Positions 8,781-18,039 of a stretch of 64,000 nt of DNA are shown here, in pieces. Each line of letters opens with the position of its first letter. Position 1 is the first letter of the stretch. This DNA is from Sinorhizobium numidicum. GTDB taxonomy: Bacteria > Pseudomonadota > Alphaproteobacteria > Rhizobiales > Rhizobiaceae. The notes below the pieces were generated by a model. The model searched no databases. It was not told the origin of the DNA and saw only the letters and a program-made list of their open reading frames with translations. A program made the position numbers and the translations under genes. The stretch spans positions 2,106,001 to 2,170,000 of the forward strand of contig NZ_CP120368.1 in assembly GCF_029892045.1 (NCBI RefSeq). Reading direction: 5' to 3'.

Positions 8781-8978
8781 TCCCCCTCGGCCATGCGCGT
8801 CCTAGGCAAGCGCAAAGACCCATTACCCAAAGTCAATCCCGCACTCGACCGGTACCTGCCGCGAGCGCCGGTGTAGTTGAAGCAGCCATTTTCGCTGATC
8901 TCAAACGAGAATTTCTGATGGCAGCAACAAAAACGCGCACTCTACAAAAACGCCGGTTCGAACGACGGATCCGGTTCG

Positions 8979-9704
8979 TCAGACATGCACTTCGCCATGG
9001 GCAAGCTCGCCCTCGTGCCGTTCCTTGTGCAGCGAGCCGTAGAGGACAAGGCCGTAACACAGCGCGACGCCGATCACCACTCCCCAGCCCGGGAGGGGCC
9101 CGAGTGCGGCGTTCTCGGTGAAGTCGGTCCAGGAGCGGACATGGCCGAAGGGTTCGCCATTGGCGGAAATCTTCGGCGAGGAGATTTTCAGCCCCCAGGC
9201 CAAGAGCAAGATCAGGTACATCCAGCAATAATTGCGTTGAAGGCGCCGGCAGACGGCCTCCTTGTAGCTCATCAGGAAGGCCGGCTTGCGCAGACTCTTT
9301 GCGATCGACGCCGACCATTTGGAGGTCGGCGCGCCCTCCGGCGCGAGAATCTGCGCGAAATAGCCGCGCTCGAGTTGGCGGACGCGAGCGCGATAAACGT
9401 CGAAGAAACGGTAGCGCCGCGCTTCGATCAGCAGCAGCAAGGTGATCAGGAGCATGGCGAAGAGAAGTACGCCATGGTGTGAGGTCGGTGTCGAAAGGGA
9501 GACGGAAAGCATCGCGGCGACAACCGTTATCGCCCAGTTGGACGTCCGGTCGATGCGATCCCGCCAACCGGCCATTCGCCCCATTTCACCGCGATAATAA
9601 TGAACGATGGTGTTGATCGTCTCCTGCGTCGACTGCGGCAGCGGCGGACCTTCCCGCTCCGGCAACTCCGTTTCCAAAGTCAGAGGACTGAGTTCGGCAG
9701 ACAT
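8979..9704 (-). CDS. DUF2270 predicted integral membrane protein
   Basis: A 241-residue protein with hydrophobic segments at about residues 58-74 and 78-92, then near 162-178 and 208-226. The N-terminal half has the family-like HYYRGEMGRMAGWRDRIDRT block. The AGGAGGAACGCCG ribosome site supports the start at 9704. I recognise it as DUF2270, whose function is unknown. It is transcribed alone. Confidence 0.75.
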   Translation of the reverse strand: MSAELSPLTLETELPEREGPPLPQSTQETINTIVHYYRGEMGRMAGWRDRIDRTSNWAITVVAAMLSVSLSTPTSHHGVLLFAMLLITLLLLIEARRYRFFDVYRARVRQLERGYFAQILAPEGAPTSKWSASIAKSLRKPAFLMSYKEAVCRRLQRNYCWMYLILLLAWGLKISSPKISANGEPFGHVRSWTDFTENAALGPLPGWGVVIGVALCYGLVLYGSLHKERHEGELAHGEVHV

Positions 9705-9985
9705 CGGCGTTCCTCCTGATTTTTATTGTCAAAGGATGATGACTCCTTTCCCCTCGGCGATAAATCCCGCCGGCCTTTGCTTCGGTCATTTTTTAACCAA
9801 ACGCTAAATATTCGCCTTCCGTTCCAGGCGAAATCAGCGGCAAAGCCCGGCGATGCCACGCGGCTGACCGAGCACTGTCGCGGCCTCGCAGAAAGACGGC
9901 GTATCATGCGCACGCATCGGTTCCGGCGCAGGATGGCCGTTGACGGAGATTGCCAAAGCCGGTTTGCGGTCGTAAGAAGCGCCTT

Positions 9986-10813
9986 ATGACCCAAAAGACG
10001 ACGAAGATCGACGAGGAAGCCTTGGCGGAAGCGTATAACCGCGCGCTTTCCCTTGAGAAATCCGGCAATTACGACGCGGCCGCCGCCGCTTACCGGGAGG
10101 TGCTGGAACTGGACCCGGAGGACCATGGAGGTGCTGCCATCCGGCTTGCATCCATGGGGCGCGGCGAGACACCGCTGAAGGCTCCGGATGCTTACGTCGC
10201 AACGCTGTTCGACCAGCACGCCGACGTCTTCGATAATGTGCTTGTCGACCAGCTCGCCTATTGCGTGCCGCTGCTCGTCCGCCAACGCATCCAGGCGCTA
10301 AAGCTCGGGCCCTTCAAGCGAGTGCTCGATCTTGGTTGCGGCACGGGGCTCACCGGCGGCGCATTGCGTGACATGGCGGAAGATATCACCGGCGTCGATA
10401 TTTCCGAGAACATGATCGAGATTGCTCACGAGAAGGATCTTTACGAGACGCTCTACGTTGCCGAAGCGGTCGATTTCCTGGATGACAACGACGACGAGCC
10501 GTTCGACCTGATCGTCGCGACCGATGTCTTGCCCTATATGGGCGCGCTCGAGGCCTTCTTCTTCGGCGCCGTCGACAACCTAGTGCCCGGCGGCCTCCTG
10601 ATCCTCTCGAGCGAGACTCTACCAGCCGAGACGTTCGCCGAACGCGGCTACGTGGTCGGTCCGCATCAGCGCTTCGCCCATTCAGAAACGTACCTGCGCG
10701 ATCGCCTGGGCGCGACGGGATTCGAAATCGTCGAAGTCGGCGATATCATTGTGCGGATGGAAGAGGGCGAACCAATTGCCGGGCATTTGGTGATCGCGCG
10801 TTTCAAGCCCTGA
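9986..10813 (+). CDS. TPR-containing class I SAM-dependent methyltransferase
   Basis: A 275-residue cytoplasmic protein. Residues 10-45 form one tetratricopeptide-like repeat (YNRALSLEKSGNYDAAAAAY, then LELDPEDHGG). The methyltransferase core starts near residue 90 with the SAM-binding motif VLDLGCGTGLTG and the acidic VDIS strand end, then DLIVATDVLPYMG and an LVPGGLLILS motif. This architecture resembles the TPR methyltransferase family common in rhizobia. The start at 9986 removes a short upstream extension. The substrate is unknown. Confidence 0.85.
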   Translation: MTQKTTKIDEEALAEAYNRALSLEKSGNYDAAAAAYREVLELDPEDHGGAAIRLASMGRGETPLKAPDAYVATLFDQHADVFDNVLVDQLAYCVPLLVRQRIQALKLGPFKRVLDLGCGTGLTGGALRDMAEDITGVDISENMIEIAHEKDLYETLYVAEAVDFLDDNDDEPFDLIVATDVLPYMGALEAFFFGAVDNLVPGGLLILSSETLPAETFAERGYVVGPHQRFAHSETYLRDRLGATGFEIVEVGDIIVRMEEGEPIAGHLVIARFKP

Positions 10814-10855
10814 CCTTGAGTGCCCTTCCACGCGCGGCCGCCATCGGCTAAATCT

Positions 10856-10961
10856 TACTGCATAATTCCTTAAGTCGGACCCGATTTACGGACGAAATTA
10901 TGCATTAGTTCAAAAGGTTGCAGCGACCTTTGCGCGTTTGAAAAGACGCGCGGCGCTGTAG
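10856..10961 (+). repeat. RIME-type palindromic intergenic element, full copy
   Basis: About 106 bp with two successive imperfect palindromes: TGCATAATT...AATTATGCA (10859-10905) and TGCAGCGACC...GGCGCTGTAG (10919-10961). Size and two-palindrome layout match the Rhizobium-specific intergenic mosaic element RIME1 (about 108 bp). A homologous copy in opposite orientation is at 47555-47658. Confidence 0.85.
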
Positions 10962-10987
10962 CCAACGCAAATGGGAGTCTGCAGGAC

Positions 10988-11857
10988 ATGGCCAAAGTCG
11001 CATTCATCGGTCTCGGAGTCATGGGATATCCCATGGCCGGTCATCTCAAGGTCCGCGGGGGACACGAACTGACGGTCTATAACCGTACTGCGGCCAAGGC
11101 GGAGCAATGGGCCGCCGAGTTCGGCGGGCGGACGGCGGCGACCCCGGCCGAAGCGGCAAAAGGCCAAGATTTCGTTTTCGCCTGCGTCGGCAACGACGAT
11201 GACCTTCGCTCGGTTACGATCGGCAAAGGCGGAGCCTTCGAAACGATTGGGCCCGATACCGTCTTCGTCGATAACACCACGGCCTCGGCAGAAGTCGCAC
11301 GCGAACTTTATGCGGCTGCCCGGTCTAGGAACGCGCACTTCATCGACGCCCCGGTTTCCGGGGGCCAGGCCGGTGCGCAAAACGGCGTGCTTACGGTCAT
11401 GTGCGGCGGCGACGCGGAGGCATTCGACAGGGCGAAGCCCGTAATCGACGCCTATGCCCGCATGGTCGGCCTGATGGGCTCCGCCGGTGCCGGCCAGCTC
11501 ACCAAGATGATCAACCAGATCTGCATCGCCGGTCTTGTCCAGGGCCTCGCCGAAGGCATTCACTTCGGCAAGCGGGCCGGGCTCGACATCGAGAAAGTGA
11601 TCGAGGTCATCTCGAAAGGCGCGGCTGGTTCCTGGCAGATGGAGAACCGCTACAAGACGATGAATGCGGGCAAGTATGATTTTGGCTTCGCCGTCGACTG
11701 GATGCGCAAGGATCTGGATATCGTTCTGGCCGAGGCGCGACGAAACGGCGCCAAGCTTCCCGTCACCGCCCTTGTCGACCAGTTCTATGCCGACGTCCAG
11801 GCGCTCGGCGGCAACCGTTGGGATACTTCATCCCTGCTTGCTCGCCTCGAAAAATGA
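10988..11857 (+). CDS. Beta-hydroxyacid dehydrogenase (3-hydroxyisobutyrate dehydrogenase family)
   Basis: A 289-residue NAD(P)-dependent oxidoreductase. It has the family signature FIGLGVMGYPMAGHL at residues 6-20, the substrate-binding FIDAPVSGGQAGAQNG block around residues 118-133, and the catalytic-lysine helix GAGQLTKMINQI near 167-178. Members reduce short 3-hydroxy acids such as 3-hydroxyisobutyrate, tartronate semialdehyde or glyoxylate derivatives, and the exact substrate is not clear. Its stop overlaps an out-of-frame ATG, and the next gene appears to start inside its end. Confidence 0.9.
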   Translation: MAKVAFIGLGVMGYPMAGHLKVRGGHELTVYNRTAAKAEQWAAEFGGRTAATPAEAAKGQDFVFACVGNDDDLRSVTIGKGGAFETIGPDTVFVDNTTASAEVARELYAAARSRNAHFIDAPVSGGQAGAQNGVLTVMCGGDAEAFDRAKPVIDAYARMVGLMGSAGAGQLTKMINQICIAGLVQGLAEGIHFGKRAGLDIEKVIEVISKGAAGSWQMENRYKTMNAGKYDFGFAVDWMRKDLDIVLAEARRNGAKLPVTALVDQFYADVQALGGNRWDTSSLLARLEK

Positions 11858-12551
11858 CGCTCTCGCCGGCTTCTCGGCTGAAGAAATCATCGACCATATG
11901 CGCGCCATCGGTTCGGCGGAAAACGTCGCCGGCATGGCGCGCTTCGGCATCGTGACCGAGACGGCGCTCGGGCTTTCGAATGTCGAGCTTCACCGCATTG
12001 CCCGGCTGGTGAGGATCGATCATGCCCGCGCGATCGAGCTCTGGCGGACCGGAATCCGCGAAGCGCGTATCCTTGCAGCTTTCACCGCCGCCCCCAAGGC
12101 ACTGACGCTCGAGGAAGCGGGGCGCTGGGCCGATGAATGCAATTCCTGGGAAGTCGTGGACACCATCGCCGATCTCTTCGTCGGCGCGCGCTTCGAGGAC
12201 GTGCTGATACCGGAATTTGCCGCCGATCAGCGCGAGTTCGTCCGTCGCCTTGCTTTTGCGATGATGGCGACGGCGGCCGTGCATCTCAAGAGAGAACCCG
12301 ATTCCAAGCTTCTCGCTTGGCTCCCGCTGATCGAGGCGCATTCCAATGACGGCCGCAATTTCGTGAAGAAGGCGGTCAATTGGGCGCTGCGACAGATCGG
12401 CAAGCGCAGCGCCGCCTGCCACGGACCGGCATTGGCGCTCGAGGAAAAGCTCGCAGCGAGCGAAGATCGCACGGCGCGATGGATCGGCAAGGAAGCGCTG
12501 CGCGAACTCGGCAGCGAGAAGGTCCGCAGCAAGCTCGACCTCCCGATCTGA
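11838..12551 (+). CDS. DNA alkylation repair enzyme-like (HEAT-repeat) protein, 5' end uncertain
   Basis: A roughly 237-residue all-helical protein of the AlkC/AlkD-type family (recognisable blocks: SAENVAGMARFGI, WADECNSWEVVD, FVRRLAFAMMA, VKKAVNWALRQIGKR). Family members excise alkylated bases, but this is inferred from family only. The start is problematic. The coupled ATG at 11854 (ATGA with the previous stop) is in another frame. In the coding frame the first candidates are a TTG at 11838, used here, and an ATG at 11898 that would cut into conserved sequence. A one-base deletion between 11857 and 11877 would explain this. Confidence 0.7.
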   Translation: MLASKNDALAGFSAEEIIDHMRAIGSAENVAGMARFGIVTETALGLSNVELHRIARLVRIDHARAIELWRTGIREARILAAFTAAPKALTLEEAGRWADECNSWEVVDTIADLFVGARFEDVLIPEFAADQREFVRRLAFAMMATAAVHLKREPDSKLLAWLPLIEAHSNDGRNFVKKAVNWALRQIGKRSAACHGPALALEEKLAASEDRTARWIGKEALRELGSEKVRSKLDLPI

Positions 12552-12559
12552 ATCTGTCC

Positions 12560-12598
12560 GCGACCGTGCGCGTCTGAGTTGACGCGCGGCGCTGTAGC
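12560..12598 (+). repeat. Partial RIME-type hairpin
   Basis: The second palindrome only of the RIME-like element (GCGACCGTGCGCGTC...GACGCGCGGCGCTGTAGC), directly after the preceding stop codon. It may act as a 3' hairpin for that message. Confidence 0.7.
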
Positions 12599-12631
12599 GA
12601 AAGATGCCGTGCTCACCGGAGCATGGAAGGT

Positions 12632-13117
12632 CTACTCTTCGCCAGTCTTCTGATCGATGATCATGTAGTCGAGCGGCAGCTGCGTCGTATACTTGATCTG
12701 CTCCATTGCAAAGGCCGAGGAGACGTCGCGAATCTCGATCTTGGCGATCAGTCGCTTGTAGAATGCGTCATAGGCCGCAATATCCGGCACCACCACGCGC
12801 AGGAGATAGTCGACGTCGCCGCTCATGCGATAGAACTCCACCACTTCGGGAAACTCGGCGACCACTTCGGAAAAACGCCGCAGCCATTCCATCGAATGGG
12901 AATTGGTGCGGATCGAAACGAACACCGTAACCTTGGTGTTGATCTTCACCGGATCGAGCAGAGCCACGCGGCGTCGGATGACGCCGTCCTCTTCCATCTT
13001 CTGGATGCGTCGCCAGCAAGGTGTCGTTGAAAGCCCCACCTTCTTGGCAAGGTCGGCAACGGCCAGAGTCGTGTCCTCCTGCAAAAGGCGCAGGATCTTG
13101 CGGTCTAAGCGATCCAT
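12632..13117 (-). CDS. Lrp/AsnC-family transcriptional regulator
   Basis: A 161-residue DNA-binding regulator. The N-terminal winged helix has the classic LDRKILRLLQEDTTLAVADL and VGLSTTPCWRRIQKMEEDGVI pattern. The C-terminal RAM/AsnC effector domain (EFYRMSGDVDYLLRVVVPDI) normally binds an amino acid. A GAGAGGAC site supports the start. It stands alone between the alkylation-repair gene and the glycosylase gene. The target is unknown. Confidence 0.9.
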   Translation of the reverse strand: MDRLDRKILRLLQEDTTLAVADLAKKVGLSTTPCWRRIQKMEEDGVIRRRVALLDPVKINTKVTVFVSIRTNSHSMEWLRRFSEVVAEFPEVVEFYRMSGDVDYLLRVVVPDIAAYDAFYKRLIAKIEIRDVSSAFAMEQIKYTTQLPLDYMIIDQKTGEE

Positions 13118-13181
13118 GGAAAGTCCTCTCGAATATTTTTCCTTCTATAACCCGAAATTCGTGAAAATAAAGAAAATTGTT

Positions 13182-13820
13182 TCAGGCAGTCAGCGCTTCG
13201 ACACGCTCGCGCAGGAAAGGCAGCACCTCGGTTTCGAACCACGGATTTTTCCTCAGCCATCCCGTGTTGCGCCAGCTCGGATGCGGTACCGGCAAGACGG
13301 CAGGAGCGGCATTGCGCATTGCATAGCGCCGCCAGTTCCGCACGGTTTCGGTCATCGATCGAGGACAATCCGGCCCCAGATGCCAGCGCTGAGCATAGTG
13401 ACCGATCGCCAGCACCAACTCGATCTGCGGCATGGCGTCGATCACCCGCCGGCGCCACAACGACGCGCACTCGCTTCGTGGCGGCAGATCGCTGCCGTGC
13501 CTGTCGTAACCCGGAAAGCAGAAGCCCATCGGCACGATCGCGAAGTTGCGCGGATCGTAGAAAGTCGCCCGGTCGACCGCGAGCCATTGGCGTAGCCGGT
13601 CGCCCGACGCGTCGTTGAAGGGCAGCCCGCTTTCATGCACCCGCAGGCCTGGCGCCTGGCCGGCGATCAGGATCCGCGCCGATGCGGAAATGACCGCCAC
13701 CGGCCTCGGCTCATGCGGCAGCCGGTATTCGTCGCCACGCGGAGGATTGTCGCGACAGAGGCGGCATGCGGCGATGGCCGCGCGCAGGTCCTGCAGCCGG
13801 TTTCCGTCGCTATCAGCCAT
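13182..13820 (-). CDS. Uracil-DNA glycosylase superfamily protein
   Basis: A 212-residue protein. Key blocks are a CRLCRDNPPRGDE segment, the active-site motif AGQAPGLRVHESGLPFND (GxxPG type) around residues 48-65, and the C-terminal HPSWRNTGWL loop (HPS motif) that contacts the DNA. Superfamily members remove uracil from DNA. This one lacks the full four-cysteine Fe-S set expected for family 4/5, so its activity is uncertain. The ATG at 13820 overlaps the end of the upstream nuclease gene by eight bases, suggesting an operon. Confidence 0.8.
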   Translation of the reverse strand: MADSDGNRLQDLRAAIAACRLCRDNPPRGDEYRLPHEPRPVAVISASARILIAGQAPGLRVHESGLPFNDASGDRLRQWLAVDRATFYDPRNFAIVPMGFCFPGYDRHGSDLPPRSECASLWRRRVIDAMPQIELVLAIGHYAQRWHLGPDCPRSMTETVRNWRRYAMRNAAPAVLPVPHPSWRNTGWLRKNPWFETEVLPFLRERVEALTA

Positions 13821-14496
13821 TGCCGATCCCCTTAACGATCTCCCGCGCCTCCTCCTCGAGCCATCGAACAATGAACTCCAGCCAATCGCCTGCGCGGTGC
13901 GATGTTTCCTCTCCTCCGCCGCTCGTCCGGCGCCATTCCTGCGGCCTGACGAAATCACCAGCCCAGAGGCCGCTCCGTTCGCTCTGCGCCCTTTCCTCCT
14001 CGTCGCGGTAAAGGCCGTAGCTCACGGCATGCCCGGAGAGAACCATCTCGCGACCGATATCGCGGCCACCCGCCTCGCAGACGCCAAGATCCCGCCCGTA
14101 GCGGTCGCGGCCGTGAAGGCGACAGCTTGCGGTCGTCCCGTCTACCAGAGCCTTCAGTCGACGACGCGCTTCCCCGCCGCAATCCCAGACGGTCTCGCCG
14201 CGCCGGCATGTCTGGCCGATCTCGGGCGCATCGATGCCCTCGATCCGCACGCGTCGCCCGCCAAGCTTCAAACTATCGCCGTCGCTCGCCGAGGCCGAGC
14301 CGCGCAACTCGCCGGTCACGGACCGCTCCGGCGGTGGCAGCTTCGCCGCGACGTAGGCGCCGAGACTGAGCAGAAGGAGGAATATCCACCCGCCAATCGT
14401 TCCGCCGCGCCCTTCGGAACCTATGCGCCGATCGTTTCGGCCCGCAGCCCTTGCCCCGATACCACCGATCCGGAACTTGCGATTTCTCGGTCTCAC
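13813..14496 (-). CDS. Thermonuclease (SNase-like) family membrane-anchored protein
   Basis: A 227-residue protein starting at a GTG. It has a basic N-terminus, one membrane segment (WIFLLLLSLGAYVAA, about residues 37-51) and then a staphylococcal-nuclease fold with the motifs DGDSL, VRIEGIDAPE, and GRDRYGRDLG. The catalytic Arg/Glu/Arg pattern appears present. It probably acts outside the inner membrane on nucleic acid (inference). It is the first gene of a two-gene overlap with the glycosylase gene. Confidence 0.8.
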   Translation of the reverse strand: MRPRNRKFRIGGIGARAAGRNDRRIGSEGRGGTIGGWIFLLLLSLGAYVAAKLPPPERSVTGELRGSASASDGDSLKLGGRRVRIEGIDAPEIGQTCRRGETVWDCGGEARRRLKALVDGTTASCRLHGRDRYGRDLGVCEAGGRDIGREMVLSGHAVSYGLYRDEEERAQSERSGLWAGDFVRPQEWRRTSGGGEETSHRAGDWLEFIVRWLEEEAREIVKGIGNG

Positions 14497-14665
14497 ACAC
14501 GGACCTCTTCATTTCGCACCGCCATCGGCTCCATTCTCTGCCTATCCCGTCGAGGCCAAAAACCGCAATCGCGCCACAATGGTTGTTGAATCCTTCATGC
14601 GGAGCAGCAACTTCTTAAGGATTGCATCCTAGACTGCAAGCTCAACGCAATCCTCGATCAAGAGC

Positions 14666-16201
14666 ATGAGTATCGCCGCCAGCACATCGACGGATAAGAT
14701 CATTGTCGACAAGTCGCGAAGCCATCGGAACAAGGCCGTTTCGAAGACCGTGCGCGCGACTCGTCAGCGGCTGCAGACCGGTTCGTCCGCCCCTTCCGGT
14801 TTCGACCGCGAGATGCTTTTTCTCCATATCGACTCCGTCCTGCATGGCGCCATCGCCATGCCGCTGCTCGTTGGCCTGATTGCGGCCGGCGGTGTCTATC
14901 TTTCCGAGGATCCGGGAATCCTCGCCTGGGCCTTGATGACGCTTTCCGCCCACGCGGTGACGATCTTCCTGGCACGCAAGGCAAGGCGAGAGAACTTCGG
15001 CGCGGAGAAAGTCGCAACTTGGCGCCGCCGCTTCCTCGCCGCCCAGGTGCTGATGGGCTTGTGCTGGGCCGTTTTCGCGACGCAGGATTGCCCAGCCTGC
15101 GGCGATATCAGTTTCGGCCTCTTCGAAGGAACCGGCCTGCTGATTGCCCTCGCTGCAACAGCAATGGGCACGTTCCTGCTGCGCAACGCGCTGCTCTATA
15201 CATTCGTGCCGGTCGTCGTCGCGCTCGGCTTCTCTTCGCTGGCGGCCGGCGATCCGGTTCACATCGGTCTGACCGGAATCCTCTCGCTTTCGCTCGTCTT
15301 CCTGGTGTTCATGACCGGCCGCATGAACCGCGCCAATGTCCATATCCTCTCGGTTCAGTCGGAGAAGGACGATCTCATCGCCGAACTCGAAGTGGCGAAA
15401 TCCATGTCCGACGAGGCCCGCCGGCGCGCGGAGGAAGCCAATCTCGCCAAATCGCGTTTCCTCGCCTCGATGTCGCACGAATTGCGCACGCCGCTCAACG
15501 CCATTCTTGGCTTTTCGGAGGTCATGTCGACCGAAGTGCTCGGGCCGCTCAGCAATCCGACATACAAGGAATATACGAGCGACATCCACCGTTCCGGCGA
15601 GCATCTCCTCAATCTCATCAACGAGATCCTCGACCTCTCGCGGATCGAGGCGGGCAGGTACGAACTCAATGAAGAAGCGGTGAACCTCGTGGAAATCGCC
15701 GAGGACTGCATCGGCATGGTTCAGCTTCGCGCCCGAGGCAAGAACATCACGATCGGCCAGCAATTCGAGCAGGGCATGCCGGCGGTTTGGGTTGATGAAA
15801 AGGCGATGCGTCAGGTCACGCTGAACCTGTTGTCGAACGCCGTCAAATTCACGCCCGCCGGGGGCGAAATCACCGTCAAGGCCGGCTGGACCGCCGGCGG
15901 CGGCCAGTATGTTTCGATCCGCGACAACGGACCGGGAATTCCGGAGGAAGAGATCCCGATCGTGCTTTCCGCCTTCGGCCAGGGCTCGATCGCCATCAAG
16001 AGCGCCGAACAGGGCACCGGGCTCGGCCTGCCGATCGTTCAGGCGATCCTCGCGAAGCACAACGGCCAGTTCATCCTACGCTCGAAGCTGCGCGAAGGCA
16101 CCGAGGCGATCGCCATCCTGCCCTCCCGACGCGTCCTCGAGAGCTTGCCGCCGGTGGAAGATGTCCCCTCGCCCGCGCGCCGCCGCAAGAGCTTCGCCTG
16201 A
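14666..16201 (+). CDS. Membrane sensor histidine kinase
   Basis: A 511-residue hybrid-free sensor kinase. Residues 65-220 contain about six membrane segments without a recognisable periplasmic domain. A coiled linker (VQSEKDDLIAELEVAKSMSD) leads to the phospho-acceptor helix SHELRTPLNAILGFSEVM around residues 270-287. The ATP-binding domain has the N box (LNLLSNAVKF), D box (IRDNGPGIP) and G box (GTGLGLPIVQAI). The kinase core resembles the PleC/DivJ group common in alphaproteobacteria. No response-regulator gene is adjacent, so its partner is unknown. It is divergent from the nuclease gene. Confidence 0.9.
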   Translation: MSIAASTSTDKIIVDKSRSHRNKAVSKTVRATRQRLQTGSSAPSGFDREMLFLHIDSVLHGAIAMPLLVGLIAAGGVYLSEDPGILAWALMTLSAHAVTIFLARKARRENFGAEKVATWRRRFLAAQVLMGLCWAVFATQDCPACGDISFGLFEGTGLLIALAATAMGTFLLRNALLYTFVPVVVALGFSSLAAGDPVHIGLTGILSLSLVFLVFMTGRMNRANVHILSVQSEKDDLIAELEVAKSMSDEARRRAEEANLAKSRFLASMSHELRTPLNAILGFSEVMSTEVLGPLSNPTYKEYTSDIHRSGEHLLNLINEILDLSRIEAGRYELNEEAVNLVEIAEDCIGMVQLRARGKNITIGQQFEQGMPAVWVDEKAMRQVTLNLLSNAVKFTPAGGEITVKAGWTAGGGQYVSIRDNGPGIPEEEIPIVLSAFGQGSIAIKSAEQGTGLGLPIVQAILAKHNGQFILRSKLREGTEAIAILPSRRVLESLPPVEDVPSPARRRKSFA

Positions 16202-16231
16202 TGCAGAGAGCCGCCGGGTGTGACCCCTTTC

Positions 16232-16645
16232 TCAGCCCAGGAACCCTACCAGAAACACCACGTAAAAGGCGTAGCCGGCATTGGCGAGGATAAGGCATAG
16301 GCAGGCGAAGGATCCGAGATCCTTGGCGTTCTTGCCCATTTCGGAGATTTCCGGCGACACGCGGTCGACAATCTCCTCGATCGCGGTGTTGATCGCTTCG
16401 AAGGCCATCATCAGCAGGAACAGGATCGCCATCGCCACGTATTGGAAAAGCGTCGCGCCGGCGATGACGAAGGCGACCATCGCGACGGCGAAGGCGATGA
16501 GTTCGTGGCGGAAGGCAGCTTCGCCGATCAGCCGTTTCGCACCCCCGAGCGAATAGCTGGCAGCAGCAAAAAGATGCCGGATACCGGTGTGCTTGGCGAA
16601 GGTTCCGGTCTGTCCGCTGCGTGAGGTCGTGTTCTTGGCGTCCAT
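16232..16645 (-). CDS. dgkA: Diacylglycerol kinase DgkA
   Basis: A 137-residue inner-membrane enzyme with three transmembrane helices that phosphorylates diacylglycerol to recycle it into phospholipid. The active-site block [18 protein letters not shown] (around residues 82-99) and the EAAFRHEL segment are diagnostic. The ATG at 16645 gives the normal length with a GAGACGAA site. The longer open frame upstream has no family similarity. It is convergent with the histidine kinase gene. Confidence 0.93.
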   Translation of the reverse strand: MDAKNTTSRSGQTGTFAKHTGIRHLFAAASYSLGGAKRLIGEAAFRHELIAFAVAMVAFVIAGATLFQYVAMAILFLLMMAFEAINTAIEEIVDRVSPEISEMGKNAKDLGSFACLCLILANAGYAFYVVFLVGFLG

Positions 16646-16882
16646 TTCGTCTCGACGGGCTTGAAACTGCGGAGCTTCGACATTGCGATTGAGGCGATTG
16701 CAAGGCGGCTTCAGTTGCAGGATGTGCAGGTATTCCCGCTGCACCCGGCGATTCCGCCTCAAAACGGAATGCCCGGATATGCGAGAAGATGCCCGGCATC
16801 AAGTCCTGCGAGACAAAAGCATATCATGCACGACAGCCAACCGACAGCAACGGACGAAGTTCCGCGCCGCGGAACGATACTC

Positions 16883-17899
16883 TCACGCCTTATTGCTGAC
16901 GCCCGCCTGAGCGAAGGTTGCCATGCCGCTATGGCACGCGGCGGCAGCCTTGACGATGCCGGCTGCGAGTGCGGCACCCGTGCCTTCGCCGAGCCGCATG
17001 CCGAGCGCCAGAAGCGGCGTCTTGCCGAGCTTCTCGATCGCGCGCATATGCCCTGGCTCCCCCGAAACATGACCGATCAGGCAATGGTCGAGCGCGGCCG
17101 GATTTGCCGCCTTGAGGATCGCCGCCGCGGCGGTGGCCACGTAACCGTCTATGATGACCGGCACCTTCTGCATGCGGGCTGCAAGAATGGCCCCGGCCAT
17201 TGCCGCGATCTCGCGGCCGCCGAGCCGGCGCATGAGTTCGAGCGGATCGGAGAGGTGATCGCGGTGCAATGCCACCGCCTTCTCGACTGCCGCGATCTTG
17301 CGCTTCAGCACTTCGCCGTTTGAGCCGGTTCCCGGCCCCACCCACTCCTCCGCCGCGCCGCCATAAAGGCCGAGATTGATCGCCGCGGCGATCGTCGTGT
17401 TGCCGATGCCCATCTCGCCGATGCAGAGAAGATCCGTGCCGCCGGCAATCGCCTCCATGCCGAAGGCCATGGTAGCGGCGCAATCGCGCTCCGAAAGGGC
17501 GGCTTCCTCGGTGATATCTCCGGTGGGATAGTCAAGCGCGAGGTCGAATACCTTGAGGCCCAGATCATGGCTGATGCAGATCTGGTTGATCGCAGCGCCG
17601 CCGGCGGCGAAGTTCTCCACCATCTGTGCCGTGACAGACGGCGGATACGGCGTCACCCCCTGCCTGGTCACGCCGTGATTGGCGGCGAAGACAGCGACCA
17701 AGGGCCGGTTCACCGCAGGCGGACGCCCCGTCCAGGCGGCGAGCCAGAAGGCGATTTCCTCAAGACGCCCGAGAGCACCCGGCGGCTTCGTCAGTTGCGC
17801 GTCCCGCTCACGCGCGGCAACGAGCGCCGCGGAGTCCGGTCCCGGGAGGTTGCGCAACAATTCGCGGAAATCATCAAACGGCAGGCCGCTGGCACTCAT
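16883..17899 (-). CDS. cobT: Nicotinate-nucleotide--dimethylbenzimidazole phosphoribosyltransferase
   Basis: A 338-residue enzyme making alpha-ribazole phosphate for the lower ligand of cobalamin. It is called cobU in the Pseudomonas denitrificans/Sinorhizobium naming. Conserved stretches include TKPPGALGRLEEIA, VFAANHGVTRQGVTPYP, CIGEMGIGNTTIAAA and, near the end, LALGMRLGEGTGAALA with the catalytic Glu. The start at 17899 has AAGGATTT upstream; the frame extends 49 codons further. It is divergent from cobS, which acts next in the pathway. Confidence 0.94.
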   Translation of the reverse strand: MSASGLPFDDFRELLRNLPGPDSAALVAARERDAQLTKPPGALGRLEEIAFWLAAWTGRPPAVNRPLVAVFAANHGVTRQGVTPYPPSVTAQMVENFAAGGAAINQICISHDLGLKVFDLALDYPTGDITEEAALSERDCAATMAFGMEAIAGGTDLLCIGEMGIGNTTIAAAINLGLYGGAAEEWVGPGTGSNGEVLKRKIAAVEKAVALHRDHLSDPLELMRRLGGREIAAMAGAILAARMQKVPVIIDGYVATAAAAILKAANPAALDHCLIGHVSGEPGHMRAIEKLGKTPLLALGMRLGEGTGAALAAGIVKAAAACHSGMATFAQAGVSNKA

Positions 17900-18039
17900 G
17901 GGAAATCCTTGCATGTATGAAGCCTCGTAGGCGCACCTCATAGAGGGTGGGGCCGCTTCCGGCAACGGCATTTGCGCCAAATGCCGTCGTCTGCGCATCA
18001 TCGGCGACGGCGCGGCGATTCGGGGCCGCTGGAGGGGCA

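Noticed and set aside
17900..18039. Possible cobalamin riboswitch between cobT and cobS
   Set aside because: The gap is only 140 bp and no B12-box-like sequence was seen.
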